DNA of 42,502 bases, taken from contig DEQR01000064.1 in the NCBI GenBank assembly GCA_002360535.1, positions 35,442 through 77,943 on the forward strand. Reading direction: 5' to 3'. Below the pieces are notes generated by a model. It did no database searches, had not been told where the DNA came from, and was given only the letters and a program-made list of their open reading frames with translations. This document shows, piece by piece, positions 1 to 8,094 of this stretch; within the stretch, counting starts at the first letter, position 1; each line of letters opens with the position of its first letter. Position numbers and translations under genes: made by a program. Origin of the DNA: Thiobacillus sp. UBA3361. GTDB lineage: Bacteria; Pseudomonadota; Gammaproteobacteria; Burkholderiales; Thiobacillaceae.

Positions 1-534
1 TTCAACGTGCTGCTGCAGGTGCTCGACGACGGCCGCCTCACCGACGGCCAGGGCCGCACCGTGGATTTCCGCAACACCGTGGTGGTGATGACCAGCAACC
101 TGGGCAGCCAGATGATCCAGCAGATGGCCGGCGACGATTACCAGGTGGTGAAACTGGCGGTGATGGCCGAGGTGAAGAACTACTTCCGGCCCGAGTTCCT
201 CAACCGCATCGACGAGACCGTGGTGTTCCACGCCCTGGGCGAGGAGCACATCGCCAGCATCGCCCGTATCCAGCTCAAACTGCTGGAAAAGCGCCTTATG
301 CAGCTGGAGATGAAGCTGGAGGTGAGCGACGCGGCGGTGGCCGAGCTGGCCAAGGCCGGCTTCGACCCGGTCTATGGTGCCCGGCCGCTGAAGCGCGCCA
401 TCCAGAGCGAGCTGGAAAACCCCCTGGCCAGGGAAATCCTGTCCGGCCGCTTCGCGCCCAAGGACCTCATCCGGGTGGACGTGGAAGGCGGGCGTTTCGT
501 GTTCGAGAACGTGATCGAGGCGGAGGCGGTTTGA
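1..534 (+). CDS. clpB: ClpB disaggregase, C-terminal fragment (5' end outside window)
   Basis: This is the last 177 residues of the second AAA+ module of ClpB, the hexameric ATP-driven chaperone that works with DnaK to pull proteins out of aggregates in the cytoplasm. The fragment opens in the strand after Walker B (NVLLQVLDDGRLTDGQGRT). It carries sensor 1 (TSNLGSQ), the arginine-finger segment (YFRPEFLNRIDE) and the sensor 2 motif (GARPLKRAIQ). The reading frame is intact to the TGA. ClpA and ClpC share these motifs, but the segment after the arginine finger and the short tail fit ClpB better. A 101-base gap with no clear terminator separates it from mutL. The promoter and N-terminal domains lie upstream of the window. 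Confidence 0.93.
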   Translation, partial: FNVLLQVLDDGRLTDGQGRTVDFRNTVVVMTSNLGSQMIQQMAGDDYQVVKLAVMAEVKNYFRPEFLNRIDETVVFHALGEEHIASIARIQLKLLEKRLMQLEMKLEVSDAAVAELAKAGFDPVYGARPLKRAIQSELENPLAREILSGRFAPKDLIRVDVEGGRFVFENVIEAEAV

Positions 535-635
535 GTCATTCTGGCGGGGTTGGAGACAGGCCATGCGGCCGAAATCGCACCGTTGATGATGGTGATGTCC
601 GCGCCCGTTCGTCGATGCCCGTTTAGAATGCGGCC

Positions 636-2480
636 ATGTCCGCCATCCGCCTGCTGCCCGATCTCCTCGTCTCCCAGATCGCCGCCGGCGAGGTGGTGGA
701 GCGTCCAGCCTCGGCCCTGAAGGAACTGGTGGAGAACAGCCTCGACGCGGGGGCGGGGGAAATCCGGGTGGAGTTGGAGGAAGGGGGCATCCGACTGATT
801 CGCCTGTCCGACGATGGCGTGGGCATCCCGCCCGACGACCTGCCCCTGGCCCTGGCGCGCCATGCCACCAGCAAGATCGCCAGCCTGGAGGACCTGGAGG
901 CGGTGGCCAGCCTGGGCTTCCGTGGCGAGGCCCTGGCCAGCATCGCCGCCGTGGCCCGCCTGGCGCTGACCAGCCGGGCGGCGGGGGCGGAGCATGCCTG
1001 GCGGCTGGCGGCCCAGGACGGGGCGTGTGGGAAGCCCGAGCCCGCGGCCTTGAACCGGGGCACGGTGGTGGAGGTGCGCGACCTCTTCTTCAACACCCCG
1101 GCGCGGCGCAAGTTCCTGAAGACGCCGGCCACCGAGTACGGCCACTGCGACGAGGCCCTGCGCCGTGCCGCCCTGGCCCGGCCGGGGGTGAGTTTCGAAC
1201 TGCGCCACAACGGCCGCGTGGCCTGGCGCCAGCCGTCCTCCGACTGGCAGGGTCGCGCCCTGGCCGTGATGGGCGAGGATTTCGGACGAGCGGCCCGTCT
1301 GCTGGACGAGTCCGCCGGCGAACTGCGCCTGTACGGCCTGGTCGGTCTGCCGGCCTATTCCCGCGCCGGCCGCGATGCCCAGTATCTGTTCGTCAACGGC
1401 CGCTTCGTGCGCGACAAACTGCTCGGCCATGCGGCCCGCCAGGCCTACCGGGACGTGCTGCACCACGACCGTCAGCCGGCCTACGTGTTGTTCCTGGAAC
1501 TGCGGCCGGAGCAGGTGGATGTGAACGTGCATCCGGCCAAGACCGAGGTCCGTTTCCGCCAGGCCCAGGCGGTACACCGCTTCGTGGCCCAGGTGCTGGA
1601 AAGGGCACTGGGGCGGCAGGGGTCGGAAGACCGGGAGCGGGGTACGGGCGGCGGATCGCCCCAATGGTCTTCGGTGAAGGAATCGACGCTTGGTGGGTAC
1701 CCCACGCGGGAGGGGGCGGGTCAGGGCAGTCTGCCGCTGGCTGCCGAGCCGCGCGCCTACTATGCGATGCTGGCGGAGGCGTTGGGTGGGGGGCGTTCGG
1801 GGGATGGGCTCGTCCCCGGCGCGTCCCCGTTTGCTGAAGAGGCCCTGGGAGGAGAGCCGTCCGGCGCGATACCGGTATCCGACACGGGTGCGGACGTCCC
1901 CCCCCTGGGCTACGCCCTGGCCCAGTTGGGCGGTGTCTATATCCTGGCGGAGAACGCCCGTGGACTGGTGCTGGTCGATATGCACGCGGCCCACGAGCGC
2001 ATCGTCTATGAAGGCCTGAAGACGGCCCTGGACGAACGCCGCCTGGCCGCGCAGCCCCTGCTCATCCCGGTGGTGTTCCAGGCCACGGCGCTGGAGATGG
2101 CCACCGCCGAGGAGAGCCGGCCGCTGCTGGCGGAGATGGGTTTCGAACTGGCCCCCGTGTCCCCCACCCATCTGGCGGTGCGGGCCCTGCCGGCCGTGCT
2201 CAAGGACGCGGATGCCGAGCGCCTGGCCCGCGAGGTGCTGGCCGAGATCCATCAGGTGGGGGCCAGCCAGGCCCTGCGCGCGCGGCGCGACCAATTGCTG
2301 GCCACCATGGCCTGCCACGGCGCGGTGCGCGCCAACCGGAGGCTGACCCTGCCGGAGATGAATGCCCTGTTGCGCGACATGGAGCGCACCCGGCGGGCGG
2401 ATCAATGCAACCATGGACGGCCGACCTGGTTCCAACTGACCATGGCTGACCTGGACCGGATGTTCATGCGAGGAAAATGA
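636..2480 (+). CDS. mutL: DNA mismatch repair protein MutL
   Basis: MutL couples mismatch recognition by MutS to strand incision and removal. The 614-residue protein has the N-terminal GHKL ATPase (E-N-S-L-D-A-G near residue 35, D-D-G-V-G-I-P, and a GFRGEAL lid motif near residue 90). A low-complexity linker spans about residues 330-420, followed by the dimerisation domain. The C-terminal domain has DMHAAHERIVYE at residues 448-459, which fits the metal-binding endonuclease motif DQHA(X)2E(X)4E with M for Q. It also has the ACHGAVRA and CNHGRPT motifs of endonuclease-type MutL. The protein is therefore probably a nicking MutL, unlike the E. coli protein. The stop codon overlaps the start of the next gene, so the two are probably translationally coupled. 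Confidence 0.96.
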   Translation: MSAIRLLPDLLVSQIAAGEVVERPASALKELVENSLDAGAGEIRVELEEGGIRLIRLSDDGVGIPPDDLPLALARHATSKIASLEDLEAVASLGFRGEALASIAAVARLALTSRAAGAEHAWRLAAQDGACGKPEPAALNRGTVVEVRDLFFNTPARRKFLKTPATEYGHCDEALRRAALARPGVSFELRHNGRVAWRQPSSDWQGRALAVMGEDFGRAARLLDESAGELRLYGLVGLPAYSRAGRDAQYLFVNGRFVRDKLLGHAARQAYRDVLHHDRQPAYVLFLELRPEQVDVNVHPAKTEVRFRQAQAVHRFVAQVLERALGRQGSEDRERGTGGGSPQWSSVKESTLGGYPTREGAGQGSLPLAAEPRAYYAMLAEALGGGRSGDGLVPGASPFAEEALGGEPSGAIPVSDTGADVPPLGYALAQLGGVYILAENARGLVLVDMHAAHERIVYEGLKTALDERRLAAQPLLIPVVFQATALEMATAEESRPLLAEMGFELAPVSPTHLAVRALPAVLKDADAERLAREVLAEIHQVGASQALRARRDQLLATMACHGAVRANRRLTLPEMNALLRDMERTRRADQCNHGRPTWFQLTMADLDRMFMRGK

Positions 2481-2884
2481 TGACCGACCCCACCAAGCCG
2501 CAAGCCGGCAAACCTTTTCCGATCCCCGTCAAGCCGGCCGTGGCGCCGCCCGAGGGGCTGGGCCTGGAAACTTCCAGCTGTGCCGGCGCGGAACCCTACG
2601 CCCTGATGGTGCTGGGCGACTCCATGCAGCCCGAGTTCGTGGAGGGCGAGATCATCGTGGTGGAACCCGAGGGCTATGCCAAGGACGGCTCCTACGTGGT
2701 GGCCTGGGTCAACGACGAATACATCTTCCGCCAGCTGGTTCGCCACCCGGAGGGTTGGATGCTCAAGCCCCTCAATCCCGTCTATCCCAACATCCCCATC
2801 GATTCGCCCGAAGGCACTGTGAAAGGGGTGGTGGTGCTGAAGAAGAAGCCCGGCCGGCGCAGGGAGCAGAAGTCTTACGTCTGA
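2477..2884 (+). CDS. Small S24/LexA-fold protein overlapping mutL
   Basis: This 135-residue protein resembles the C-terminal peptidase domain of LexA and UmuD (S24 family) with no DNA-binding domain. The catalytic-serine box is present (LGDSMQPEFVEGEIIVVEP, Ser49). Where LexA has its catalytic lysine (V-K-R-L), this protein reads I-F-R-Q-L, placing Arg85 at that position. Autocleavage may therefore be lost or altered. The start overlaps the mutL stop (ATGATGA, with two in-frame ATGs at 2477 and 2480), which implies co-translation with mutL. The C-terminus is basic (KKKPGRRREQK). A role beside mismatch repair is inferred only from position. It could equally be a non-catalytic S24-fold scaffold. 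Confidence 0.8.
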   Translation: MMTDPTKPQAGKPFPIPVKPAVAPPEGLGLETSSCAGAEPYALMVLGDSMQPEFVEGEIIVVEPEGYAKDGSYVVAWVNDEYIFRQLVRHPEGWMLKPLNPVYPNIPIDSPEGTVKGVVVLKKKPGRRREQKSYV

Positions 2885-2935
2885 GGCTGCGGGCATGCCA
2901 GCCACGCCCGCCGAATACCCGCCGTAGAGGGGTGG

Positions 2936-3967
2936 TTACGATACTCCCGAAACCGTGACCCGGTTGCGCCCCCCGGTCTTGGATTGGTAGAGGGCCTGGT
3001 CGGCCCGCTCGAACAGGCTTTCGTGGTCGTCCTCGGGGGCGCGCATGGCGACGCCCAGGGAGATGGTGAAGGGGTCCAGGGTCAGGTTGTCGTGCTTGCG
3101 GGTCAATCGCAGCGCCTCGATCCGAGTGCGAATGGCCTCGGCCACCTTCACCGCGCCATCCAGGGGTGTCGATGGCAGCAGCACCATGAATTCCTCGCCG
3201 CCGTAGCGCACGGCGACGTCTTCGCCGCGGATGCATTTGCGCATGGTGTCCGCCACATGGCGGATGACCACATCGCCCACCGCGTGCCCATAGGTGTCGT
3301 TGATGCGCTTGAAATGGTCGATGTCCAGCAGCAGGACGGCCAACGGTCGTTCTTCGCTCTCCGGCCAAAGGCTCTCCAAATGCTGCTCCAGCGCGCGGCG
3401 GTTGAACAGGCCAGTGAGTGGATCGATGAGCGCGTCGCGCCGGTGCTGCTCGAGCTCGTCGCGCAACTGCTCGGCCTCCTGGCGGGTCGCTTCGAGGTTG
3501 GCCTGCAGGGACTGGTTGTCGCGTTTGGCGATGATGGCGGCCTCCAACAGGTCGGAGGCGATTTCCTTGAGGGTATGGCTGCCGTTTTCATCGTCCAGCA
3601 GGCCGATGTTGTGCTCCAGCCGTTCCCGGTAGGCCTCGGCATGGCTGTCCGCGGTGCCGATGGTCTGCATCAGGGTTTGCAGGATGCCCTGCATATCGTT
3701 GCGCATGGTGTTGAACTGCCGCACCCGGTCGGAGGCGACGTGACGCTCGTAAATGTCGCGCAACAGGTATTCGTCCAACGCCTTGCCGTTCTGCAATTGG
3801 GCATCGAGCAGCTTGTGCAATTCGCCGCCGGCCCCCGCGTGATATTCGAAGGCTACCGCGTAATTCACCGGCATGGGCGGCAGCCGGTGGCTATGCAACA
3901 GCGCCATCGCCTGTTGGGCACAGCTCTCGGCGGTTTCCAGCGGCAGACTTGTAGGTGCGATGCTCAT
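2936..3967 (-). CDS. Diguanylate cyclase with GGEEF and I-site
   Basis: This 343-residue cytoplasmic protein should make c-di-GMP from two GTP. The C-terminal GGDEF domain begins at DPLTGLFNRRAL (residue 182) and has the metal and nucleotide segment LLLDIDHFKRINDTYGH and the active loop YGGEEF (residues 256-260). An RxxD inhibitory site (RGED, 247-250) sits exactly five residues before the loop, so product feedback inhibition is expected. The N-terminal 170 residues have no transmembrane segment and end in a heptad-rich stretch likely to form a dimerising coiled coil. The signal sensed by this part is not recognisable. The gene is convergent with the S24 gene and divergent from miaA across an AT-rich 161-base gap. 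Confidence 0.9.
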   Translation of the reverse strand: MSIAPTSLPLETAESCAQQAMALLHSHRLPPMPVNYAVAFEYHAGAGGELHKLLDAQLQNGKALDEYLLRDIYERHVASDRVRQFNTMRNDMQGILQTLMQTIGTADSHAEAYRERLEHNIGLLDDENGSHTLKEIASDLLEAAIIAKRDNQSLQANLEATRQEAEQLRDELEQHRRDALIDPLTGLFNRRALEQHLESLWPESEERPLAVLLLDIDHFKRINDTYGHAVGDVVIRHVADTMRKCIRGEDVAVRYGGEEFMVLLPSTPLDGAVKVAEAIRTRIEALRLTRKHDNLTLDPFTISLGVAMRAPEDDHESLFERADQALYQSKTGGRNRVTVSGVS

Positions 3968-4031
3968 CGGCGGGTTTCCTTGGGCCGGCTCGAGCCAGTA
4001 TTCTGGCTGCGAATATCACTATGTATTAATT

Positions 4032-4060
4032 TTTACAGTTTATATCCCATTAGTTATATG
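4032..4060 (+). promoter_or_regulatory. Candidate sigma-70 promoter for miaA
   Basis: TTTACA (4032-4037) and TATATG (4055-4060) are separated by exactly 17 bases in an AT-rich patch between the divergent cyclase and miaA genes. Transcription would start near 4067, giving a leader of about 60 bases. The miaA start at 4129 has a strong purine-rich ribosome binding site (AGGGGGG). Confidence 0.5.
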
Positions 4061-4128
4061 AATTCCATTGCTTTGTATGTGTGTCAAGCGAGATGTTGCG
4101 GTATCGGTAAGCCATCGCAGGGGGGAAC

Positions 4129-5088
4129 ATGAGCCGGCTGCCGCCGGCCATCTTTCTGATGGGGCCCACCGCCAGCGGCAAGACCGACTTAGCCGTGACC
4201 CTTCACGATCGCCTGCCGGTGGAGGTGATCAGCGTTGATTCGGCGCTGGTCTATCGGGACATGGACATCGGCACGGCCAAGCCGGGCGCGGTCACCCTGG
4301 CCGCCTGCCCGCATCGTCTCATCGATCTGCTGCCCCCCACCGGGCGCTATTCCGCCGGCCGTTTCCGCAGCGATGCCCTGGCGGCGATGGCTGAGATCGC
4401 CGCCCGCGGCAAGGTACCGCTGCTGGTGGGCGGCACCATGCTCTATTTCCGCGCCCTCAAGCAGGGGCTGGATGCCCTGCCGCAGGCCGATGCCGATTTG
4501 CGCCGCCTGCTGGATGCGCGCGCCGCGCGGGAGGGCTGGCCCGCACTGCATGCCGAACTGGCTCGCCTGGATCCGCCGACCGCCGCGCGCTTGAGGCCCA
4601 CCGACGCGCAACGCATCCAGCGCGCCCTGGAGGTCTGTCTGACCTGCGGTGAGCCCATGTCAGGGCTGTTGGGCAAGGGTGGCACGGAACTGCCCTATAA
4701 CTTGACGGAGATCGCCCTGCTGCCGGAAGACCGCGGCTGGCTGCACCTGCGTATCGAGCAGCGATTCGACCAGATGCTGGCAGCGGGTTTCCTGGACGAG
4801 GTGCGTGGCCTGCGCGAGCGCTATCCGGGGCTCGATCCCGATCTGCCCTCCATGCGCAGCGTCGGTTACCGGCAGGCCTGGGCCTATCTGGCGGGCGAGA
4901 CGGATTTTGATACCTTCCGTGACCGTGCCATCGCCGCCACCCGCCAGCTCGCCAAACGGCAGATCACCTGGCTACGGGCCTGGCAGGGGGCGGTTCGGCT
5001 GGACCCCGCCCGCGAGGACATCCGCGGGCGGGTCCTGGATGCGGCGCGGGAGGCGCTGGATCGGCCGGCCGACCGCGGCCGATCTTAA
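4129..5088 (+). CDS. miaA: tRNA dimethylallyltransferase MiaA
   Basis: MiaA transfers a dimethylallyl group to N6 of A37 in tRNAs that read codons starting with U, a modification that supports accurate decoding. The 319-residue length is typical. The P-loop GPTASGKT is at residues 12-19. It is followed by the conserved ISVDSALVYRDMDIGTAKP segment, the LLVGGTMLYFRAL motif and the tRNA-binding region with SMRSVGYRQAW. The frame is complete. Its last four bases overlap the end of xseA on the opposite strand (5085-5088). In many proteobacteria mutL and miaA are neighbours. Here they are separated by the S24 gene and the reversed cyclase gene. Confidence 0.96.
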   Translation: MSRLPPAIFLMGPTASGKTDLAVTLHDRLPVEVISVDSALVYRDMDIGTAKPGAVTLAACPHRLIDLLPPTGRYSAGRFRSDALAAMAEIAARGKVPLLVGGTMLYFRALKQGLDALPQADADLRRLLDARAAREGWPALHAELARLDPPTAARLRPTDAQRIQRALEVCLTCGEPMSGLLGKGGTELPYNLTEIALLPEDRGWLHLRIEQRFDQMLAAGFLDEVRGLRERYPGLDPDLPSMRSVGYRQAWAYLAGETDFDTFRDRAIAATRQLAKRQITWLRAWQGAVRLDPAREDIRGRVLDAAREALDRPADRGRS

Positions 5089-6413
5089 TCTTCCCGTTTG
5101 GCCTCCACACGGGCGGCCAGTTCTCCCCGGCGCAGGGTGACGGACAGCGCATCCCCGACCGCCACGGTCCGGCTGTCGACGATCACCCGCCCCCCGGTGT
5201 CGCGCACGATGCCATAGCCGCGGGCCAGGACGGCGTCGGGATTCAACTGGCCCAGCTGCGCCGTCAGGGCGGCCAGCCGTTCGGATTGCCGATCCAGCTT
5301 CAAGGCCATGCGTTCGCGCAGGCGGCCATGCAGGTGTGCCAAGCTCCGCGCCCCATCCGCGGGACGGGGCCGGCCGGCCTGCAAGCGGGATTCCAGCAGG
5401 CCGAGGGCCATGGCCGAATGCCGCTGTCCGGCCTGCCAGGCCAGGTCCAGCCGGCGGGCCAGCTGGGCCACCTGCCGCGTCCGCGCGGTCAGACGCTCCG
5501 CGGGATGGCGCAGCCGGGCGCTGCCGGCGTCCAGGCGCTGGGCATGCAGGTGCAGGCGCCGTCCCATCTGGGCGGACAGATGCCGTGCCTGTCGGTGGAT
5601 ACGGGCGAGCAGTTCTTCGCCGTCCGGCGTGGCCAGCTGGGCCGCGCCGGTGGGTGTGGGGGCGCGCAGGTCGGCCGCGAAGTCGGCCAGGGTGACGTCG
5701 GTCTCGTGGCCTACGCCGCACACCACCGGCACCGGGCTGGCGGCCACCGCCCGCACCACGCTCTCCTCGTTGAACGACCAGAGGTCCTGCAGGCCGCCGC
5801 CCCCGCGCACCAGCAGCAGCACGTCGCACTCGCCGTCCGTGCCGGCCCGCCGGAGGGTGGCGGCGATGGCCTCGGCGGCGCCTTCCCCCTGCACCGGCGT
5901 GGGATAGATGCGCACCGGCACCAGGGGCCAGCGCCGCCGCAGGGTGACGAGCACGTCGCGCAGCGCGGCGGCCTTGGCGGACGTGACCACGCCGATGCAG
6001 GCCGGACGGGCGGGGAGGAGACGCTTGCGCGCCGGATCGAACAGCCCTTCCCGTTCCAGCTTGTCCTTCAGGCGGGCAAGGGCCTCATACAGGGCGCCCA
6101 GGCCGGCATGGCGCATGACCTCCACAGTGAGCTGGAACTCGCCGCGCGGTTCGTACAGGGTGGGCTGGGCGCGCACTTCCACCTGGTTGCCGTTGGCTGG
6201 CAGCCAGTCCTGGAATTGATTGCGGTTGCGGAACATGGCGCAGCGCACGCTGGCGCCTGCGTCGCGCAGGGTGAAATACCAATGGCCGGAAGGGGCGCGG
6301 GTGAAGCCCGTCACCTCACCCGCGACCCATAGCAGGGGCAGGCCGGTTTCCACCGCCAGGCGGACACGCCGGTTCAGTTCGCTGACGGTGAGGAGGGCAT
6401 TGTCCGGTGGCAT
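5085..6413 (-). CDS. xseA: Exodeoxyribonuclease VII large subunit
   Basis: XseA is the catalytic large subunit of exonuclease VII, which degrades single-stranded DNA from both ends together with several XseB subunits. The 442-residue protein has an N-terminal OB fold (residues about 10-100, with GHWYFTLRDAGASVRCAMF). The catalytic domain has GVVTSAKAAALRDV, the glycine-rich RGGGGLQDLWSF and CGVGHETDVTLADF. A long helical region at about 280-390 is expected to form the coiled-coil arm, followed by the ARGYGIVRD tail. No xseB is next to it. It is convergent with miaA with a four-base overlap, so no room exists for a dedicated terminator between them. Confidence 0.95.
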   Translation of the reverse strand: MPPDNALLTVSELNRRVRLAVETGLPLLWVAGEVTGFTRAPSGHWYFTLRDAGASVRCAMFRNRNQFQDWLPANGNQVEVRAQPTLYEPRGEFQLTVEVMRHAGLGALYEALARLKDKLEREGLFDPARKRLLPARPACIGVVTSAKAAALRDVLVTLRRRWPLVPVRIYPTPVQGEGAAEAIAATLRRAGTDGECDVLLLVRGGGGLQDLWSFNEESVVRAVAASPVPVVCGVGHETDVTLADFAADLRAPTPTGAAQLATPDGEELLARIHRQARHLSAQMGRRLHLHAQRLDAGSARLRHPAERLTARTRQVAQLARRLDLAWQAGQRHSAMALGLLESRLQAGRPRPADGARSLAHLHGRLRERMALKLDRQSERLAALTAQLGQLNPDAVLARGYGIVRDTGGRVIVDSRTVAVGDALSVTLRRGELAARVEAKRED

Positions 6414-6894
6414 GGCACGATTATCCCGGAAACACGCGCAGGGGTCCGGCAGGATACTTTTCAGGGTGAGGATTCGGCGCCGAAAAAAAGCCGTATGGGG
6501 CTTGACTTCCAGGCGCCACGGGGGCTGCGGCGGGGTTCGCGGTTGGAGTTGTATCCACAGTCACCAATAATTCATAAAGTTTGGCGGCTATCTCACTGAC
6601 TCGACAGGAAATTTATGTAAGCCATTGATTATTCGTTACGTAATCGAGTGCCTGAAAAATAGCCGGAATGAGCAAATCGGTTCGGCAACCACCACTTAGG
6701 TCGGCTTTACCCAAGTTGTTCACATACTTATCCACAGGAATTGTGGAATTCTCGGCACTTTCGACACTACCGCCCTTTCCCGGGCCGCATACGGGCTCGC
6801 GATGGCGGCTTCGGTTTTCCTGCCGCGCCGACCTAGGTATAGTTACTGCTTTTTTTCCGCCCTGATGGAACGCGGGGCGCGCCGGAAACCGACC
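6414..6894. other. 481-base gap, AT-rich island with DnaA boxes
   Basis: No convincing gene is seen in this gap between the divergently transcribed xseA and argD. About 6560-6670 is markedly AT-rich against the GC-rich surroundings. It is followed by two adjacent DnaA-box-like 9-mers (separate entry), and a third site, GTATCCACA, lies at 6551-6559 (one mismatch to TTATCCACA). A perfect 12-base palindrome TTCGGCGCCGAA occupies 6473-6484. The inverted repeat TCCACA-N5-TGTGGA (6731-6747) overlaps the best DnaA box. A weak sigma-70-like promoter may serve argD: TTTTCC (6815-6820), a 17-base spacer, then TATAGT (6838-6843). Whether this is an origin, a DnaA-controlled promoter or a relic of an older gene cannot be decided from the sequence. 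Confidence 0.5.
6716..6736 (+). promoter_or_regulatory. Pair of DnaA-box-like 9-mers
   Basis: TTGTTCACA (6716-6724, one mismatch to TTWTNCACA) and TTATCCACA (6728-6736, perfect) lie on the same strand with start points 12 bases apart. They flank an AT-rich patch upstream of argD. Short 9-mers can arise by chance. The pairing, the shared orientation and the adjacent AT-rich DNA are what make them worth recording. Confidence 0.45.
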
Positions 6895-8067
6895 ATGGCC
6901 GACCACCTGATGCAGACCTATGCCAGACAGCCCGTCGCCTTCGTGCGCGGCGAGGGAGTGTGGCTCTACGACGAGAACGGGGGCAAATACCTGGATGCCC
7001 TGGCGGGCGTGGCGGTGAACGGCCTGGGCCATGGCCATCCCAAACTGGCGGCGGCCCTGTGCGAGCAGGCCGGACGGCTGATCCACACCTCCAACATCTA
7101 CCGCATCCTGGAACAGGAGCGGCTGGCCGACCGGCTGTGCGCCCTGTCGGGGCTGGATCGGGCCTTCTTCTGCAATTCCGGCGCCGAGGCCAACGAGGCG
7201 GCCATCAAGCTGGCGCGGCTGCATGGCCACAACCGGGGCATCGACAACCCGGCCATCGTGGTCATGGAAAAGAGCTTCCACGGCCGTACCCTGGCCACCC
7301 TGTCGGCTACCGGCAACCGCAAGGTGCAGGCCGGTTTCGAGCCCCTGGTCACCGGTTTCGTGCGCGTGCCCTTCGGCGACGCCGAGGCGGTGGAAAAACT
7401 GGCCGAGCACCACAACAACATCGTTGCCGTGCTGGTGGAGCCGTTCCAGGGCGAGGGCGGCGTGCAGATTCCGCAGATCGACTACCTGAGCCGCCTGCGT
7501 GCCATCTGCGACCGCAACGAATGGTTGCTGATGCTGGACGAGGTGCAGACCGGCATCGCCCGCACCGGCACCTGGTTCGCGTTCCAGCACACGGACGTGC
7601 TGCCCGACGTGATGACCCTAGCCAAGGGTCTGGGCTCCGGCGTGCCGGTGGGCACCTGCCTGGCTCGTGGCGCGGCGGCGGAAGTCTTTACCCCCGGCAA
7701 GCACGGTTCCACCTTCGGCGGCGGCCCGCTGGCCTGCACCGCTGCGCTGACCACCCTGCGGGTCATGGAAGAGGACGGCCTGCGGGAGAACGCCGCCCAC
7801 ATCGGGGCCTATATCCGCAACGATTTGGCGCAACGGCTGCAAGGCGTGAACGGCCTCGTCGATATCCGCGGCCAGGGCCTGATGATCGGCATCGAACTGG
7901 ACCGGCCCTGCGGGGAATTGGTTGGGCGCGCCCTGTCGCAGGGACTGCTCATCAACGTGACCGCCGATACGGTCGTGCGGCTGCTGCCGCCGCTGATCCT
8001 GAGACAGGAGGAGGCGGCCATCCTGACCGAGAAGCTGGCCGATCTCATCCGCGGCTTCCTGGCCTGA
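6895..8067 (+). CDS. argD: Acetylornithine aminotransferase ArgD
   Basis: ArgD is a PLP enzyme that converts N-acetylglutamate semialdehyde to N-acetylornithine in arginine synthesis, and often also serves in lysine synthesis. From the ATG at 6895 it is 390 residues, the usual length. The frame stays open upstream to an ATG at 6802, but those 31 extra residues are not family-like, so the later start is chosen. Visible motifs are FCNSGAEANEAAIKLAR, the LMLDEVQTGIARTG strand that holds the cofactor, and the Schiff-base lysine in LAKGLGSG (Lys244). It opens a plus-strand block with argF 27 bases downstream, so the arginine genes are probably co-transcribed. Confidence 0.95.
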   Translation: MADHLMQTYARQPVAFVRGEGVWLYDENGGKYLDALAGVAVNGLGHGHPKLAAALCEQAGRLIHTSNIYRILEQERLADRLCALSGLDRAFFCNSGAEANEAAIKLARLHGHNRGIDNPAIVVMEKSFHGRTLATLSATGNRKVQAGFEPLVTGFVRVPFGDAEAVEKLAEHHNNIVAVLVEPFQGEGGVQIPQIDYLSRLRAICDRNEWLLMLDEVQTGIARTGTWFAFQHTDVLPDVMTLAKGLGSGVPVGTCLARGAAAEVFTPGKHGSTFGGGPLACTAALTTLRVMEEDGLRENAAHIGAYIRNDLAQRLQGVNGLVDIRGQGLMIGIELDRPCGELVGRALSQGLLINVTADTVVRLLPPLILRQEEAAILTEKLADLIRGFLA

Positions 8068-8094
8068 ACGCATGTCCTCTCAAGCGGAATCAGC

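Noticed and set aside
535..560. Half of a REP-like element (GTCATTCTGGC) after clpB
   Set aside because: The matching arm is absent and the half-site differs from the copy at 10878-10897, so it could be chance.
372..2435. Long open frame on the minus strand opposite mutL
   Set aside because: It is antisense to a complete, motif-rich mutL and is repetitive in Gly, Gln, Arg and His, as expected from GC-rich codon shadows.
4086..4115. Sigma-28-like CCGATACC on the minus strand before the diguanylate cyclase
   Set aside because: The first G of GCCGATA is missing and no TAAA or TCAAG element lies at the right distance.
6473..6490. Palindrome TTCGGCGCCGAA followed by A-run as terminator
   Set aside because: On the plus strand an A-run rather than a T-run follows. 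On the minus strand the T-run precedes the palindrome. It does not have terminator geometry.
6668..6865. 65-residue open frame in the argD leader
   Set aside because: No ribosome binding site, no recognisable domain, and it overlaps the DnaA-box cluster and candidate argD promoter.
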